Positions 57,277-64,000 of a stretch of DNA of 64,000 nt are shown piece after piece. Position 1 is the first letter of the stretch. Each line of letters opens with the position of its first letter. Under the pieces are notes generated by a model. The model was not told the origin of the DNA. It did not search any database and saw only the letters and a list, made by a program, of their open reading frames with translations. Source of the DNA: Bacillus cereus. Its GTDB lineage: Bacteria; Bacillota; Bacilli; Bacillales; Bacillaceae_G. A program made the translations under genes and the position numbers. The DNA lies in assembly GCF_025917685.1 (NCBI RefSeq), contig NZ_CP089518.1, positions 3,535,001-3,599,000 of the forward strand. The letters run 5' to 3'.

Positions 57277-58155
57277 TTAACGAGGAATAGATTGCATTAC
57301 AGATTGTAACGTTACTCTTTCTTCTTCTGTTAATGGAAGAAGTGGTAAACGTACCGAACCTACATCTAATCCAACCATTTGCATTGCTGTTTTTACTGGT
57401 GTTGGGCTTGGCGCCATAAATAGTGCATCTGTTACTCTTACTAGTAATTGATGTAATTTCTGCGCTTTTTTGAACTCTCCAGCTTGGAATGCAGCAATCA
57501 TTTCTTGCATTTCATTGCCGATAACATGAGATGCTACAGAAACAATACCTTTTGCTCCAATTGCCATAGCTGGTAACGTTAAACCATCATCACCGCTGTA
57601 TACTGCAAAGTCGTCCGCTGTTTTTTCAATGATTTCTGTCATTGTTAGCACATCGCCGCCTGCATCTTTAATCGCAACAATGTTTTCTATTTCTGATAAA
57701 CGAACAACTGTATCAACGGAGATTTGTACAATAGATCGTCCTGGAACGTTATATAGCATAACCGGAAGCGGAGTGCTTTCAGCAATTGTTTTAAAGTGCT
57801 GATACATCCCTTCTTGGCTCGGTTTGTTATAATACGGTGCCACTAGCATTACTGCATCAACACCAACTTCAGTCGCCTTTTTTGTTAGCTCAACAGAAGC
57901 ATGCGTATTATTGCTACCTGTTCCAGCGATTACGGGCACCCTTTTATCGACAACAGATACGACATGGCGATATAACGCTACTTTTTCTTCTGAAGTTAAT
58001 GTAGGAGATTCACCTGTCGTTCCTCCTACCACGATTGCTGTTGTACCGTTATCAATTAAATAATTTACCAATTTCGTTGTCTTTGCAAAATCGATATTCC
58101 CGTTTATATCAAACGGTGTTACCATCGCGGTTGCAATTGTCCCAAAATCTATCAT
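57277..58155 (-). CDS. dapA: 4-hydroxy-tetrahydrodipicolinate synthase
   Basis: 292 residues. GGTTGESPTLT substrate motif, LYNVPGR catalytic Tyr and VAIKDAGGD Schiff-base Lys. Condenses pyruvate with aspartate semialdehyde, first step to DAP/lysine and to dipicolinate, the spore compound made by SpoVFA/SpoVFB. Starts 11 bp after dapG. Confidence 0.98.
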   Translation of the reverse strand: MIDFGTIATAMVTPFDINGNIDFAKTTKLVNYLIDNGTTAIVVGGTTGESPTLTSEEKVALYRHVVSVVDKRVPVIAGTGSNNTHASVELTKKATEVGVDAVMLVAPYYNKPSQEGMYQHFKTIAESTPLPVMLYNVPGRSIVQISVDTVVRLSEIENIVAIKDAGGDVLTMTEIIEKTADDFAVYSGDDGLTLPAMAIGAKGIVSVASHVIGNEMQEMIAAFQAGEFKKAQKLHQLLVRVTDALFMAPSPTPVKTAMQMVGLDVGSVRLPLLPLTEEERVTLQSVMQSIPR

Positions 58156-58166
58156 GGTCTCACTCC

Positions 58167-59399
58167 TTATTGTTCCAGTTGCTTTTCTTTTGAAAGCTCA
58201 AACGCACTATGTAATGCATTTACAGCCTCCACTAAATCGGTTTCTTTTACAAGAACCCAAATTGTCGTATGACTATCTGCTGATTGCAGAATTTGAATAC
58301 CTTTTTCCGCTAAAGCTGTAACGATTTTCGCAGTAACCCCTGGGTATCCTGCCATTCCAGCTCCTACAATAGATACTTTTGCACAATGCTCTGTCACAAT
58401 TGGCTCATATCCAAGATTATTTAATAATTCAACTGCACGACTTGATACATTATCACTCACCGTATAAGCTACTCCAGTAGGTGAAATGTTAATTAAATCG
58501 ACACTTATTCCTTCATTCGCCATTTCTTTAAACACATGCTGTTGCAAATCATATGCCGTTTCTTTTGCAAGCACTTTGATTTGCGTCACATTTGATACGT
58601 GAGCGATACCTGTAACAGGCCGTTCTTCTACATCACGGCCTTTTGTAGCACCGTCAGATGCTGAAATAAGCGTACCTTCACTATCAGAATACGTAGAACG
58701 TACACGAAGCGGCACTTTTGCATGCATCGCAATTTCAACTGCACGTGGATGAACGACTTTTGCACCTTGATATGCCATGTTACAAATTTCATTGTACGTT
58801 ACAGTTTGAAGATGGCGTGCATCTTTCACAATACGAGGATCCGCAGTCATAACACCTTCTACATCTGTGAAGATATCGATATATTCAGCATGAAGCGCAA
58901 CACCTAACGCTGAAGCTGAAGTATCGCTACCTCCGCGTCCAAGTGTTGTCGTATCACCTTTTTTCGTTTGTCCTTGGAATCCTGTAACGACGATTACATC
59001 TACATTTTTTAACTCTTCATGTACGCGATCACAATTCATTTCAATAATCTTAGCATTCGTAAAATCATCATTTGTTACAAAACCAGCTTGTGCACCATTT
59101 AACGCTGCTGCTTTTATACCGTTCTCATTTAACATATTAGAGAAGACGATTGCTGAGATTAATTCTCCGCATGATAATAATAAATCTTGCTCACGATTAG
59201 AAATGTTAGATTCCTCTTTATTTACAAGACTTAACAAAGTATCAGTTGCATATGGTTCACCTTTACGGCCCATAGCAGATACGACAGTAACTACTTTATA
59301 ACCCGCATCTAACGATTTTTTTATATGATGAAGCGCATGCTTACGTCCATTTTCATCACGTACTGATGTGCCACCAAATTTTTGAACAATTATTTTCAT
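58167..59399 (-). CDS. dapG: Aspartokinase I (DapG)
   Basis: 410 residues. VQKFGGTSV kinase motif, TTLGRGGSDTSA and FTDVEGVMTADPR, with two C-terminal ACT domains for allosteric control (DAP-sensitive in B. subtilis). The ATG at 59399 has AAGGTG six bases upstream; a GTG three codons earlier is inside that site. Second gene of the asd-dapG-dapA operon. Confidence 0.97.
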   Translation of the reverse strand: MKIIVQKFGGTSVRDENGRKHALHHIKKSLDAGYKVVTVVSAMGRKGEPYATDTLLSLVNKEESNISNREQDLLLSCGELISAIVFSNMLNENGIKAAALNGAQAGFVTNDDFTNAKIIEMNCDRVHEELKNVDVIVVTGFQGQTKKGDTTTLGRGGSDTSASALGVALHAEYIDIFTDVEGVMTADPRIVKDARHLQTVTYNEICNMAYQGAKVVHPRAVEIAMHAKVPLRVRSTYSDSEGTLISASDGATKGRDVEERPVTGIAHVSNVTQIKVLAKETAYDLQQHVFKEMANEGISVDLINISPTGVAYTVSDNVSSRAVELLNNLGYEPIVTEHCAKVSIVGAGMAGYPGVTAKIVTALAEKGIQILQSADSHTTIWVLVKETDLVEAVNALHSAFELSKEKQLEQ

Positions 59400-59422
59400 A
59401 TTTTGCACCTTCTCTTAGCCGT

Positions 59423-60469
59423 TTACACTAATTGTAATTTTACTAAGCGCTCTGCAATTTGAACCGAATTCCATGCAGCGCCTTTTAATAAGTTATCAGA
59501 TACGACCCAAAGGTGGAATCCTTTATCGTTATTTAAATCTTTACGGATTCTTCCAACGAATACTTCGTTTTTACCTACTGCAGTAGCTGGCATTGGGTAT
59601 AATTGTTCTGCTGGATTATCTTGCAGTACAATCCCTTCTGCATTTGCAAGTAAGTTCTTTAATTCTTCTACTGTAACGCCTTCTTTTTCCACTTCAATGT
59701 ACACAGATTCCGAATGACCTGATACAACTGGTAAACGTACACATGTCGCAGCTACTTCTAGTTCTGGCATATGCATAATTTTTTTCGTTTCATTAATCAT
59801 TTTCATTTCTTCAAATGTAAATCCATTATCTTGGAATTTATCAATCTGTGGAATAGCATTAAAAGCGATTTGGAAATGCTTCTCATCACCTGATACAGGT
59901 AAAACATTCGCTTTAACTTCTTCTCCATTTAAGATTGCTTGTGATTGTTCATGAAGTTCTTCAATAGCTGCTGCACCAGCACCTGATACAGCTTGGTATG
60001 TGGAAACGATTACTCGTTTTAAACCATATTGCTGACGAACTGGCTCAAGAGCTACTACCATTTGAATTGTAGAACAATTTGGATTTGCAATGATACCATT
60101 ATGCTCTTTTAAGTCATTTTCATTTACTTCAGGTACAACAAGTGGCACGTTTTCTGTCATACGGAATGCGCTTGTATTATCAACAACAATTGCACCGCGC
60201 TTTGCTGCTTCTGGCGCTAATTGTTTCGATACAGATCCACCTGCACTAAATAGTGCAATATCTACTCCTTCAAAACTTTCAGGAGTTGCCTCTTGAACTG
60301 TAAATTCTTCGCCTTTAAATACAAGTTTCTTACCTGCAGATCGTTTAGATGAAAGTAACGTTAACTTCCCAATTGGAAATTCTCGTTTCTCTAAAGTATT
60401 TAACATTTGTTCACCAACTGCGCCGGTTGCTCCAACTACAGCGACATGAAAAGTTTTTTGCTTTTCCAT
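59423..60469 (-). CDS. asd: Aspartate-semialdehyde dehydrogenase
   Basis: 348 residues. [11 protein letters not shown] dinucleotide motif, nucleophile Cys in [11 protein letters not shown] and the histidine in [12 protein letters not shown]. Makes aspartate semialdehyde for DAP, lysine, threonine and methionine. Start ATG at 60469 with AAAGGGG. In B. subtilis it is co-transcribed from spoVFA-spoVFB; here the upstream gene is interrupted, so it must rely on its own promoter. Confidence 0.98.
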   Translation of the reverse strand: MEKQKTFHVAVVGATGAVGEQMLNTLEKREFPIGKLTLLSSKRSAGKKLVFKGEEFTVQEATPESFEGVDIALFSAGGSVSKQLAPEAAKRGAIVVDNTSAFRMTENVPLVVPEVNENDLKEHNGIIANPNCSTIQMVVALEPVRQQYGLKRVIVSTYQAVSGAGAAAIEELHEQSQAILNGEEVKANVLPVSGDEKHFQIAFNAIPQIDKFQDNGFTFEEMKMINETKKIMHMPELEVAATCVRLPVVSGHSESVYIEVEKEGVTVEELKNLLANAEGIVLQDNPAEQLYPMPATAVGKNEVFVGRIRKDLNNDKGFHLWVVSDNLLKGAAWNSVQIAERLVKLQLV

Positions 60470-60565
60470 CACTATGCCCCTTTCTAGATACCAATCCTTC
60501 TATAACTTAGAATTAGAAGGAGCTAAAAATGCCCCTCCCAATCTTAATAACGTTAATTTTATCAT

Positions 60566-60595
60566 ATTCTACAGTAAGAATGATGGTTTCATCAA
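60566..60595 (-). promoter_or_regulatory. Candidate vegetative promoter of asd
   Basis: TTGATG, 18-bp spacer, TAGAAT on the minus strand about 100 bp before asd. Confidence 0.55.
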
Positions 60596-60619
60596 AAATT
60601 GTCCGTTTTTTTTCGTTTT

Positions 60620-60808
60620 TTAATTCATATATCTGAATTTTTCTACAACAACAGGTTGCAATTGTTTCCCTTGCAGTGCTTCTAATACTGTATCTTCAAG
60701 TAACTCCATACGAGCTACCATTGAGTTCGGTTTTTTCTCTGGTGCATCTTGGCCGAATGGGACGAAGTAGATGTTTTTTGTAGCCATTAGGCGCATGAGG
60801 TTGACGCC
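60620..60808 (-). pseudogene. spoVFB: 3' end of spoVFB (dipicolinate synthase subunit B), severed by a mobile element
   Basis: The minus strand translates to about 63 residues that match the C-terminus of SpoVFB/DpaB: GVNLMRLMATKNIYFVPFGQ, then PEKKPNSMVARMELL, ending at QLQPVVVEKFRYMN and TAA at 60620. The residues before GVNLM (LSSPCW-like frame) are not SpoVFB, and the rest of the ~200-residue protein is not in the window. Position directly upstream of asd is the normal site of spoVFB. SpoVFA/SpoVFB makes dipicolinate for the spore core, so this gene should be essential for normal spores. Confidence 0.88.
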
Positions 60809-60810
60809 AA
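60787..60810. other. Probable attachment site (att) of the spoVFB-intervening element
   Basis: The spoVFB match ends here. The minus strand reads TTGGCG, 11 bases, CGCCTAA, an imperfect inverted repeat like the core arms bound by tyrosine recombinases. Which bases are the crossover core needs the other element end. Confidence 0.55.
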
Positions 60811-60987
60811 CAGGGTGATGACAATATAAATATTTCTTTTTTCTTCTATTATATGTTTATTTCACAAGCTGTAAATTTATTTTCATTTCAAAGCATGTAT
60901 ATCATATTCTTCATTGAAGCTAAATGTGAAATTAAAGAAAAGAAATAATACATACTTAATATATAATTTCTTTTAGGGGGCATCTTC

Positions 60988-61080
60988 ATGAAGGTTGTAC
61001 GCTCTATATTTAAAACTTTTCGTTTAGTAGGTTTAATTGTAAAGCCAGTACTTAAAGCATTATCTAAAAGTAAATTTTAA
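60988..61080 (+). CDS. Tiny cationic peptide (30 residues)
   Basis: Starts MKVVRSIFKTFRLVGLI and ends KALSKSKF. It has six Lys, two Arg and no acidic residue; hydrophobic and basic residues alternate in an amphipathic helix pattern. AGGGGG lies eight bases before the ATG, TATAAT lies upstream (about 60963), and a strong terminator follows, so it looks like a real transcription unit. It is on the strand opposite to the phage lysis genes, between them and the att site. Could be a leaderless antimicrobial, type I toxin-like peptide or moron; no family recognised. Confidence 0.65.
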   Translation: MKVVRSIFKTFRLVGLIVKPVLKALSKSKF

Positions 61081-61098
61081 ATCTCATAAAAATTAAAA

Positions 61099-61135
61099 TC
61101 CCCTTCTGCATATAAGTGCAAAAGGGGACTTTTTT
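61099..61135 (+). terminator. Terminator of the cationic peptide gene
   Basis: Stem TCCCCTTCTGCA/TGCAAAAGGGGA followed by CTTTTTT. Confidence 0.85.
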
Positions 61136-61297
61136 CAAATTATTCTATTCGTTCTACAGACAGTACTCATAGATAAATAAGAAACGGTGTATATTTACAC
61201 TAACATTTATAAAGATGGAAATCAATATATAATTATCTACATATAGAACCAGATAATAATTTTTGTTCATAAAACTATTCTTTTGTTAAAAAAATGA

Positions 61298-62119
61298 TTA
61301 ATTCACTTTAATATATTCATACCACCATTTACCACCAGGTCTAGTATCCATCCACCAGGTAATCTTGTCTAATTCTGGATTAGGTAAAACCTCTGTTTCA
61401 ATATGAGCAAGACCTGTTAATGGATTAACAACCACTTTCCCCTTTGTTCCTCTTTCGTTCATCGCTTGGATAGCTTCTTCAATTAAGTTAGTACCGAATT
61501 CACCAGATTTAATATATTGATATCCGCCATTAGAAACAGGTTGTTCGGGTTGTTTTTCTTCTGTAAACCAAGATAAAGATTTGCTCCCAATCAATTCATT
61601 CAAATCACATTTACCAATACCAGCTACATTCCCTGTTTCAGTGTATTGCCAAATATCGCATGGATAAGCTGGTCTATTCCCGCCATAACGAGGAATCCAT
61701 ACAAAGTCAGCGTTTATTTTATCTGCTTGGAATTCTTTGTATGTGTGGTGGCCAACATATAATCCAACCTTTTTAGCACCAAGTCTGCGTAATTCATCAA
61801 TGAATGCCTGCGTGCCAGCTCTCATATCCCCCATTGTTTTTACTTCCACATCAGCAACCCAAAATAAAGCACCTTTATCACCACGATTCCAGAAGTCACG
61901 AGCTTCTACACGTGCATCATTCTCAGAAACGAAACGACAGAATGCATAGTTACCAAATGGAACGCTACGTTTTTTCATTTCTCTTACATATCCTTGATAC
62001 ATATGATCTACTGCGTTCGTACCATCTTGCACCCTAGCAATCACTAAATCCAGCTGTGACGCTGCTACATCCCAATTAATATTACCATTCCATTTAGAAA
62101 TATCTACAATATAACCCAT
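61298..62119 (-). CDS. Phage endolysin, GH25 N-acetylmuramidase
   Basis: 273 residues. N-terminal GH25 lysozyme domain ([12 protein letters not shown], catalytic acids in [30 protein letters not shown]), like PlyB-type endolysins of cereus-group phages. The C-terminal ~75 residues ([20 protein letters not shown] and [12 protein letters not shown]) look like a cell-wall-binding repeat. Cuts peptidoglycan at the end of the lytic cycle. The ATG overlaps the holin stop by one base (TAATG). Confidence 0.93.
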   Translation of the reverse strand: MGYIVDISKWNGNINWDVAASQLDLVIARVQDGTNAVDHMYQGYVREMKKRSVPFGNYAFCRFVSENDARVEARDFWNRGDKGALFWVADVEVKTMGDMRAGTQAFIDELRRLGAKKVGLYVGHHTYKEFQADKINADFVWIPRYGGNRPAYPCDIWQYTETGNVAGIGKCDLNELIGSKSLSWFTEEKQPEQPVSNGGYQYIKSGEFGTNLIEEAIQAMNERGTKGKVVVNPLTGLAHIETEVLPNPELDKITWWMDTRPGGKWWYEYIKVN

Positions 62120-62331
62120 TATTTATCATCCCCTTCACTATTTACATCATGATCAGACCAAATGCCAAGTGCGATACCAACAGTTAATAAATAAGGTGCT
62201 AATTCATCTAAGAAGCTTTTCGCCTCTGGTACACCAAACTTTGTAAACAAAAATCCAAGCAAAGAAAAAACCGCAACCCATGTTTTCCAGTTGCGGAATC
62301 GTTTTTTTATATTCTCTTTTGATTGATTCAT
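62119..62331 (-). CDS. Phage holin
   Basis: 70 residues with two hydrophobic segments ([18 protein letters not shown] and [12 protein letters not shown]) and charged ends, as in small phage holins of the phi-LC3 type. Start has AAAAGGAG. Between the XhlA-like gene and the endolysin, the usual lysis cassette order. Confidence 0.85.
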   Translation of the reverse strand: MNQSKENIKKRFRNWKTWVAVFSLLGFLFTKFGVPEAKSFLDELAPYLLTVGIALGIWSDHDVNSEGDDK

Positions 62332-62333
62332 AG

Positions 62334-62615
62334 TTAATTTATCTCCTTTTCTACATTATCAATGCGCTTATGCGCTTGTTTAGAGCTTTCTTCGACCCTT
62401 GTAATACGCTCGCCAAACGAAACCATCTGCCTTTCACTCGCCTTTTGGTCTATACGAATATCATCAACACCTTTACTGATGTATTCTAATTTCGCTTTCA
62501 TCTCTGCCCCTTGTTGACCGTCTGACTTAATTTCTTTTGAGCGATTTAGCGAGTAAGAAAAATACCCGATTAATGCTGATGCGATTGCTATAAGTACTCC
62601 AATTTCAATTGTCAT
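62334..62615 (-). CDS. XhlA-like holin-associated protein
   Basis: 93 residues from the ATG at 62615, which has AAGGAG; a longer frame overlaps the integrase. One N-terminal membrane helix (IEIGVLIAIASALIGYFSY) and a long coiled coil (DDIRIDQKASERQ and RITRVEESSKQAHKRIDNVE). Similar to hemolysin XhlA-type proteins that assist holins. First gene of the lysis cassette. Confidence 0.8.
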   Translation of the reverse strand: MTIEIGVLIAIASALIGYFSYSLNRSKEIKSDGQQGAEMKAKLEYISKGVDDIRIDQKASERQMVSFGERITRVEESSKQAHKRIDNVEKEIN

Positions 62616-62628
62616 AACTTCACTCCTT

Positions 62629-63588
62629 TTATGCTGCAAAATAACTTGGATCCATTCCAAATATCTCTGCAATATCTTCTTCACTTCTATCTTTCAAGTA
62701 AGATTCAGTTGTAGAAATATCCGAGTGGTTAGCCAACGACTTTAGCTTCTCTAGTGGTACACCTTGCACTTTTAAATTATCTAATCTGCTATGACGGAAA
62801 CAGTGCGGATTTATTTTAAACTCTTTACCTTCTTTTTCACGCAGCATCTTAGCAAATATCTTGCACCAATAATTAAATACGCTTTTATTTAAAAGTTTTC
62901 GCCCACCATTCTTATAAACTCTTACAAATAAATCTGGAATAGTATCTTTACCTAGTTGATCTATATATAAACGAATACATTTCTGCACTCGTGGATTGTA
63001 ATATAATCTAAACTTCTTACCACGCTTCCCTCGGACCACATTTGTATAATATTGTTCTGTCAGTCCTTCTTTTTGAACTTGGTAAACTTCATTTTTTCTA
63101 GCTGCACTGTAGTATGAAAGTGCTAAATACGTAGCTAACATATATCTTTCTTCTGCTATTAACTCATCGATTAACCATTCAATTTGTTCTTCAGTTATAA
63201 ATGTAATTTCTCTAATTGGATTCTTAGGTAAACCACGTACCCTTGAACCTACATTGAATTCATAATTATAGTCATCATCGTCTGCGCAAAATTCAAGTGC
63301 TGAACGTAAAGCACTCATCAATCCATTTACACGCGCATTAGACATTCCCATTTCTTGAAAAATAATAGATAAGTTTCGAATGTCTTTACGTGTTAAATCA
63401 ATAAGATTTTTATTTTCGAAGTGTTCATGTACTAGAAACAAAATAATTCGTAAATCCCAATTGTATTGCTGTAAAGTGCTTGCCGCTTTTCCTTGTGCTT
63501 TCTTTTCAATAAGAAAATCCTTGACTAGACTTTTATTTTTCTGGCTAACATACTTTTCATAAATCGCTTGGTCTACTATTCGTTTCAC
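62629..63588 (-). CDS. Phage tyrosine recombinase (integrase)
   Basis: About 319 residues. N-terminal SAM-like core-binding domain (VKDFLIEKKAQGKAASTLQQ) and catalytic domain with Arg in YSAARKNEVYQV, HCFRHSR (HxxR), LANHSDISTT and the nucleophile Tyr in TESYLKDR. Complete active site. I choose GTG at 63588, nine bases after GAGGAG; an ATG closer to that site has no spacing. Likely the enzyme that integrates and excises this element at spoVFB; sits unusually just upstream of the lysis genes. Confidence 0.9.
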   Translation of the reverse strand: MKRIVDQAIYEKYVSQKNKSLVKDFLIEKKAQGKAASTLQQYNWDLRIILFLVHEHFENKNLIDLTRKDIRNLSIIFQEMGMSNARVNGLMSALRSALEFCADDDDYNYEFNVGSRVRGLPKNPIREITFITEEQIEWLIDELIAEERYMLATYLALSYYSAARKNEVYQVQKEGLTEQYYTNVVRGKRGKKFRLYYNPRVQKCIRLYIDQLGKDTIPDLFVRVYKNGGRKLLNKSVFNYWCKIFAKMLREKEGKEFKINPHCFRHSRLDNLKVQGVPLEKLKSLANHSDISTTESYLKDRSEEDIAEIFGMDPSYFAA

Positions 63589-63606
63589 ACTAATCATCTC
63601 CTCAAA

Positions 63607-63634
63607 ATAAAAAGAGAAGCGAAATCGCTCCTCT
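63607..63634 (-). terminator. Terminator after the DUF2441-like gene
   Basis: Stem AAGAG-AGCGA/TCGCT-CTCTT with T-rich tail on the minus strand, between this gene and the integrase. Confidence 0.7.
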
Positions 63635-63655
63635 TGATCTATGAATTGAATCTAT

Positions 63656-63976
63656 TTACAGCTTCACTTTATTTTTTACACGAACTGGACCATCATATAA
63701 TGTTTCAAAAAAATAATTTTCACTTCTTTTTTCACTAAAATAGTTACGCGCTAACGTTTTCAAATCTTCATAATGCTTCCCTGTGCTAAAATCAATCCAT
63801 GTCATATCAGCAGTTATAATACGACCAGGTTCTTCTATTTCCACTTCATAAACATGATTTATGTTGAACTTCTTTCGATATGCTAATGCCGCTTTTAAAT
63901 CTTTTACTAGATATTTTGATTCTAATCGAGAAGGTGCCGAAGGAAAGCTAACTTTTCTTACTTCTTCAAAAATCAT
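63656..63976 (-). CDS. DUF2441-like phage protein, 5' end outside the window
   Basis: At least 106 residues. EEVRKVSFPSAPSRLESKYL followed by an AALAYRKKF helix resembles DUF2441-type proteins (ADP-ribosyltransferase-like fold of unknown role in phages). The ATG at 63976 lacks spacing from its AAGAGAG, and the frame is open to the window edge, so the real start is further right. Separated from the integrase by a terminator. Confidence 0.55.
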   Translation of the reverse strand: MIFEEVRKVSFPSAPSRLESKYLVKDLKAALAYRKKFNINHVYEVEIEEPGRIITADMTWIDFSTGKHYEDLKTLARNYFSEKRSENYFFETLYDGPVRVKNKVKL

Positions 63977-64000
63977 CTCTCTTAAATGTTGAGCGTAATT

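Larger units (their letters stand above)
60809..64000 (-). mobile_element. End of a prophage-like element inserted in spoVFB
   Basis: From the broken spoVFB to the right edge all recognisable genes are phage type: GH25 lysozyme, holin, XhlA-like protein, tyrosine recombinase and a DUF2441-like protein, on the minus strand, plus one plus-strand small peptide gene. The other end is beyond the window. Confidence 0.85.

Overview
The window is chromosomal DNA of a Bacillus cereus-group firmicute. Supports: low GC, strong AGGAGG-type ribosome binding sites, sporulation genes (cotE, spoVS, spoIIIE, a piece of spoVFB), and the B. subtilis-like order asd-dapG-dapA-rnjB-tepA-ylzJ-spoIIIE-ymfC-nupNOPQ-ymfF-ymfH-ymfI-ymfJ-ymfK-ymfM-pgsA-cinA-recA-rny-ymdB-spoVS-korAB-miaB-ymcA-cotE-mutS-mutL. 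That housekeeping block runs almost entirely on the minus strand from about 60.5 kb down to 21.3 kb. I saw no rRNA, tRNA or CRISPR array.

Left region (1-21 kb, accessory). A membrane GGDEF/EAL c-di-GMP protein is followed by a four-gene minus-strand operon: UDP-GlcNAc 4,6-dehydratase, 4-keto reductase, DUF6572 protein and a MurG-like glycosyltransferase, matching the UDP-QuiNAc pathway known from B. cereus. A DUF2515 protein and an overlapping membrane protein, YfmQ, a MocR regulator with an LrgA/LrgB pair, a deletion scar that joins the start of bshB2 to the end of an alpha/beta hydrolase gene, an FAD-dependent dehydrogenase, an LtaS-type lipoteichoic acid synthase, a large TPR plus dynamin-like GTPase and a choloylglycine-hydrolase-family amidase follow. 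Several spacers of 300-600 bp here hold only decayed fragments and hairpins.

Middle region (21-60.5 kb). Mismatch repair (mutSL), spore coat (cotE), RNA decay and modification (rny, rnjB, ymdB, miaB, ymcA), recombination (recA with SOS box, cinA), membrane lipid (pgsA), the ymf cluster, a nucleoside ABC transporter, DNA translocation (spoIIIE) and the aspartate/lysine/DAP pathway. A guanine-type purine riboswitch with its own promoter and terminator sits ahead of ymfC-nupNOPQ. Two RNase genes, rny and rnjB, have long structured leaders; the rnjB leader can pair its own weak ribosome binding site in a perfect 13-bp stem.

Right end (60.6-64 kb). The dipicolinate synthase gene spoVFB, normally just upstream of asd, is present only as its last ~63 codons. 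It is cut off by the end of a prophage-like element carrying a tyrosine recombinase, XhlA-like protein, holin, GH25 lysozyme and a tiny cationic peptide gene. This predicts either a sporulation-defective lysogen or, more interestingly, a skin-like element that must be excised to rebuild spoVFB in the mother cell. The other end of the element lies outside the window.
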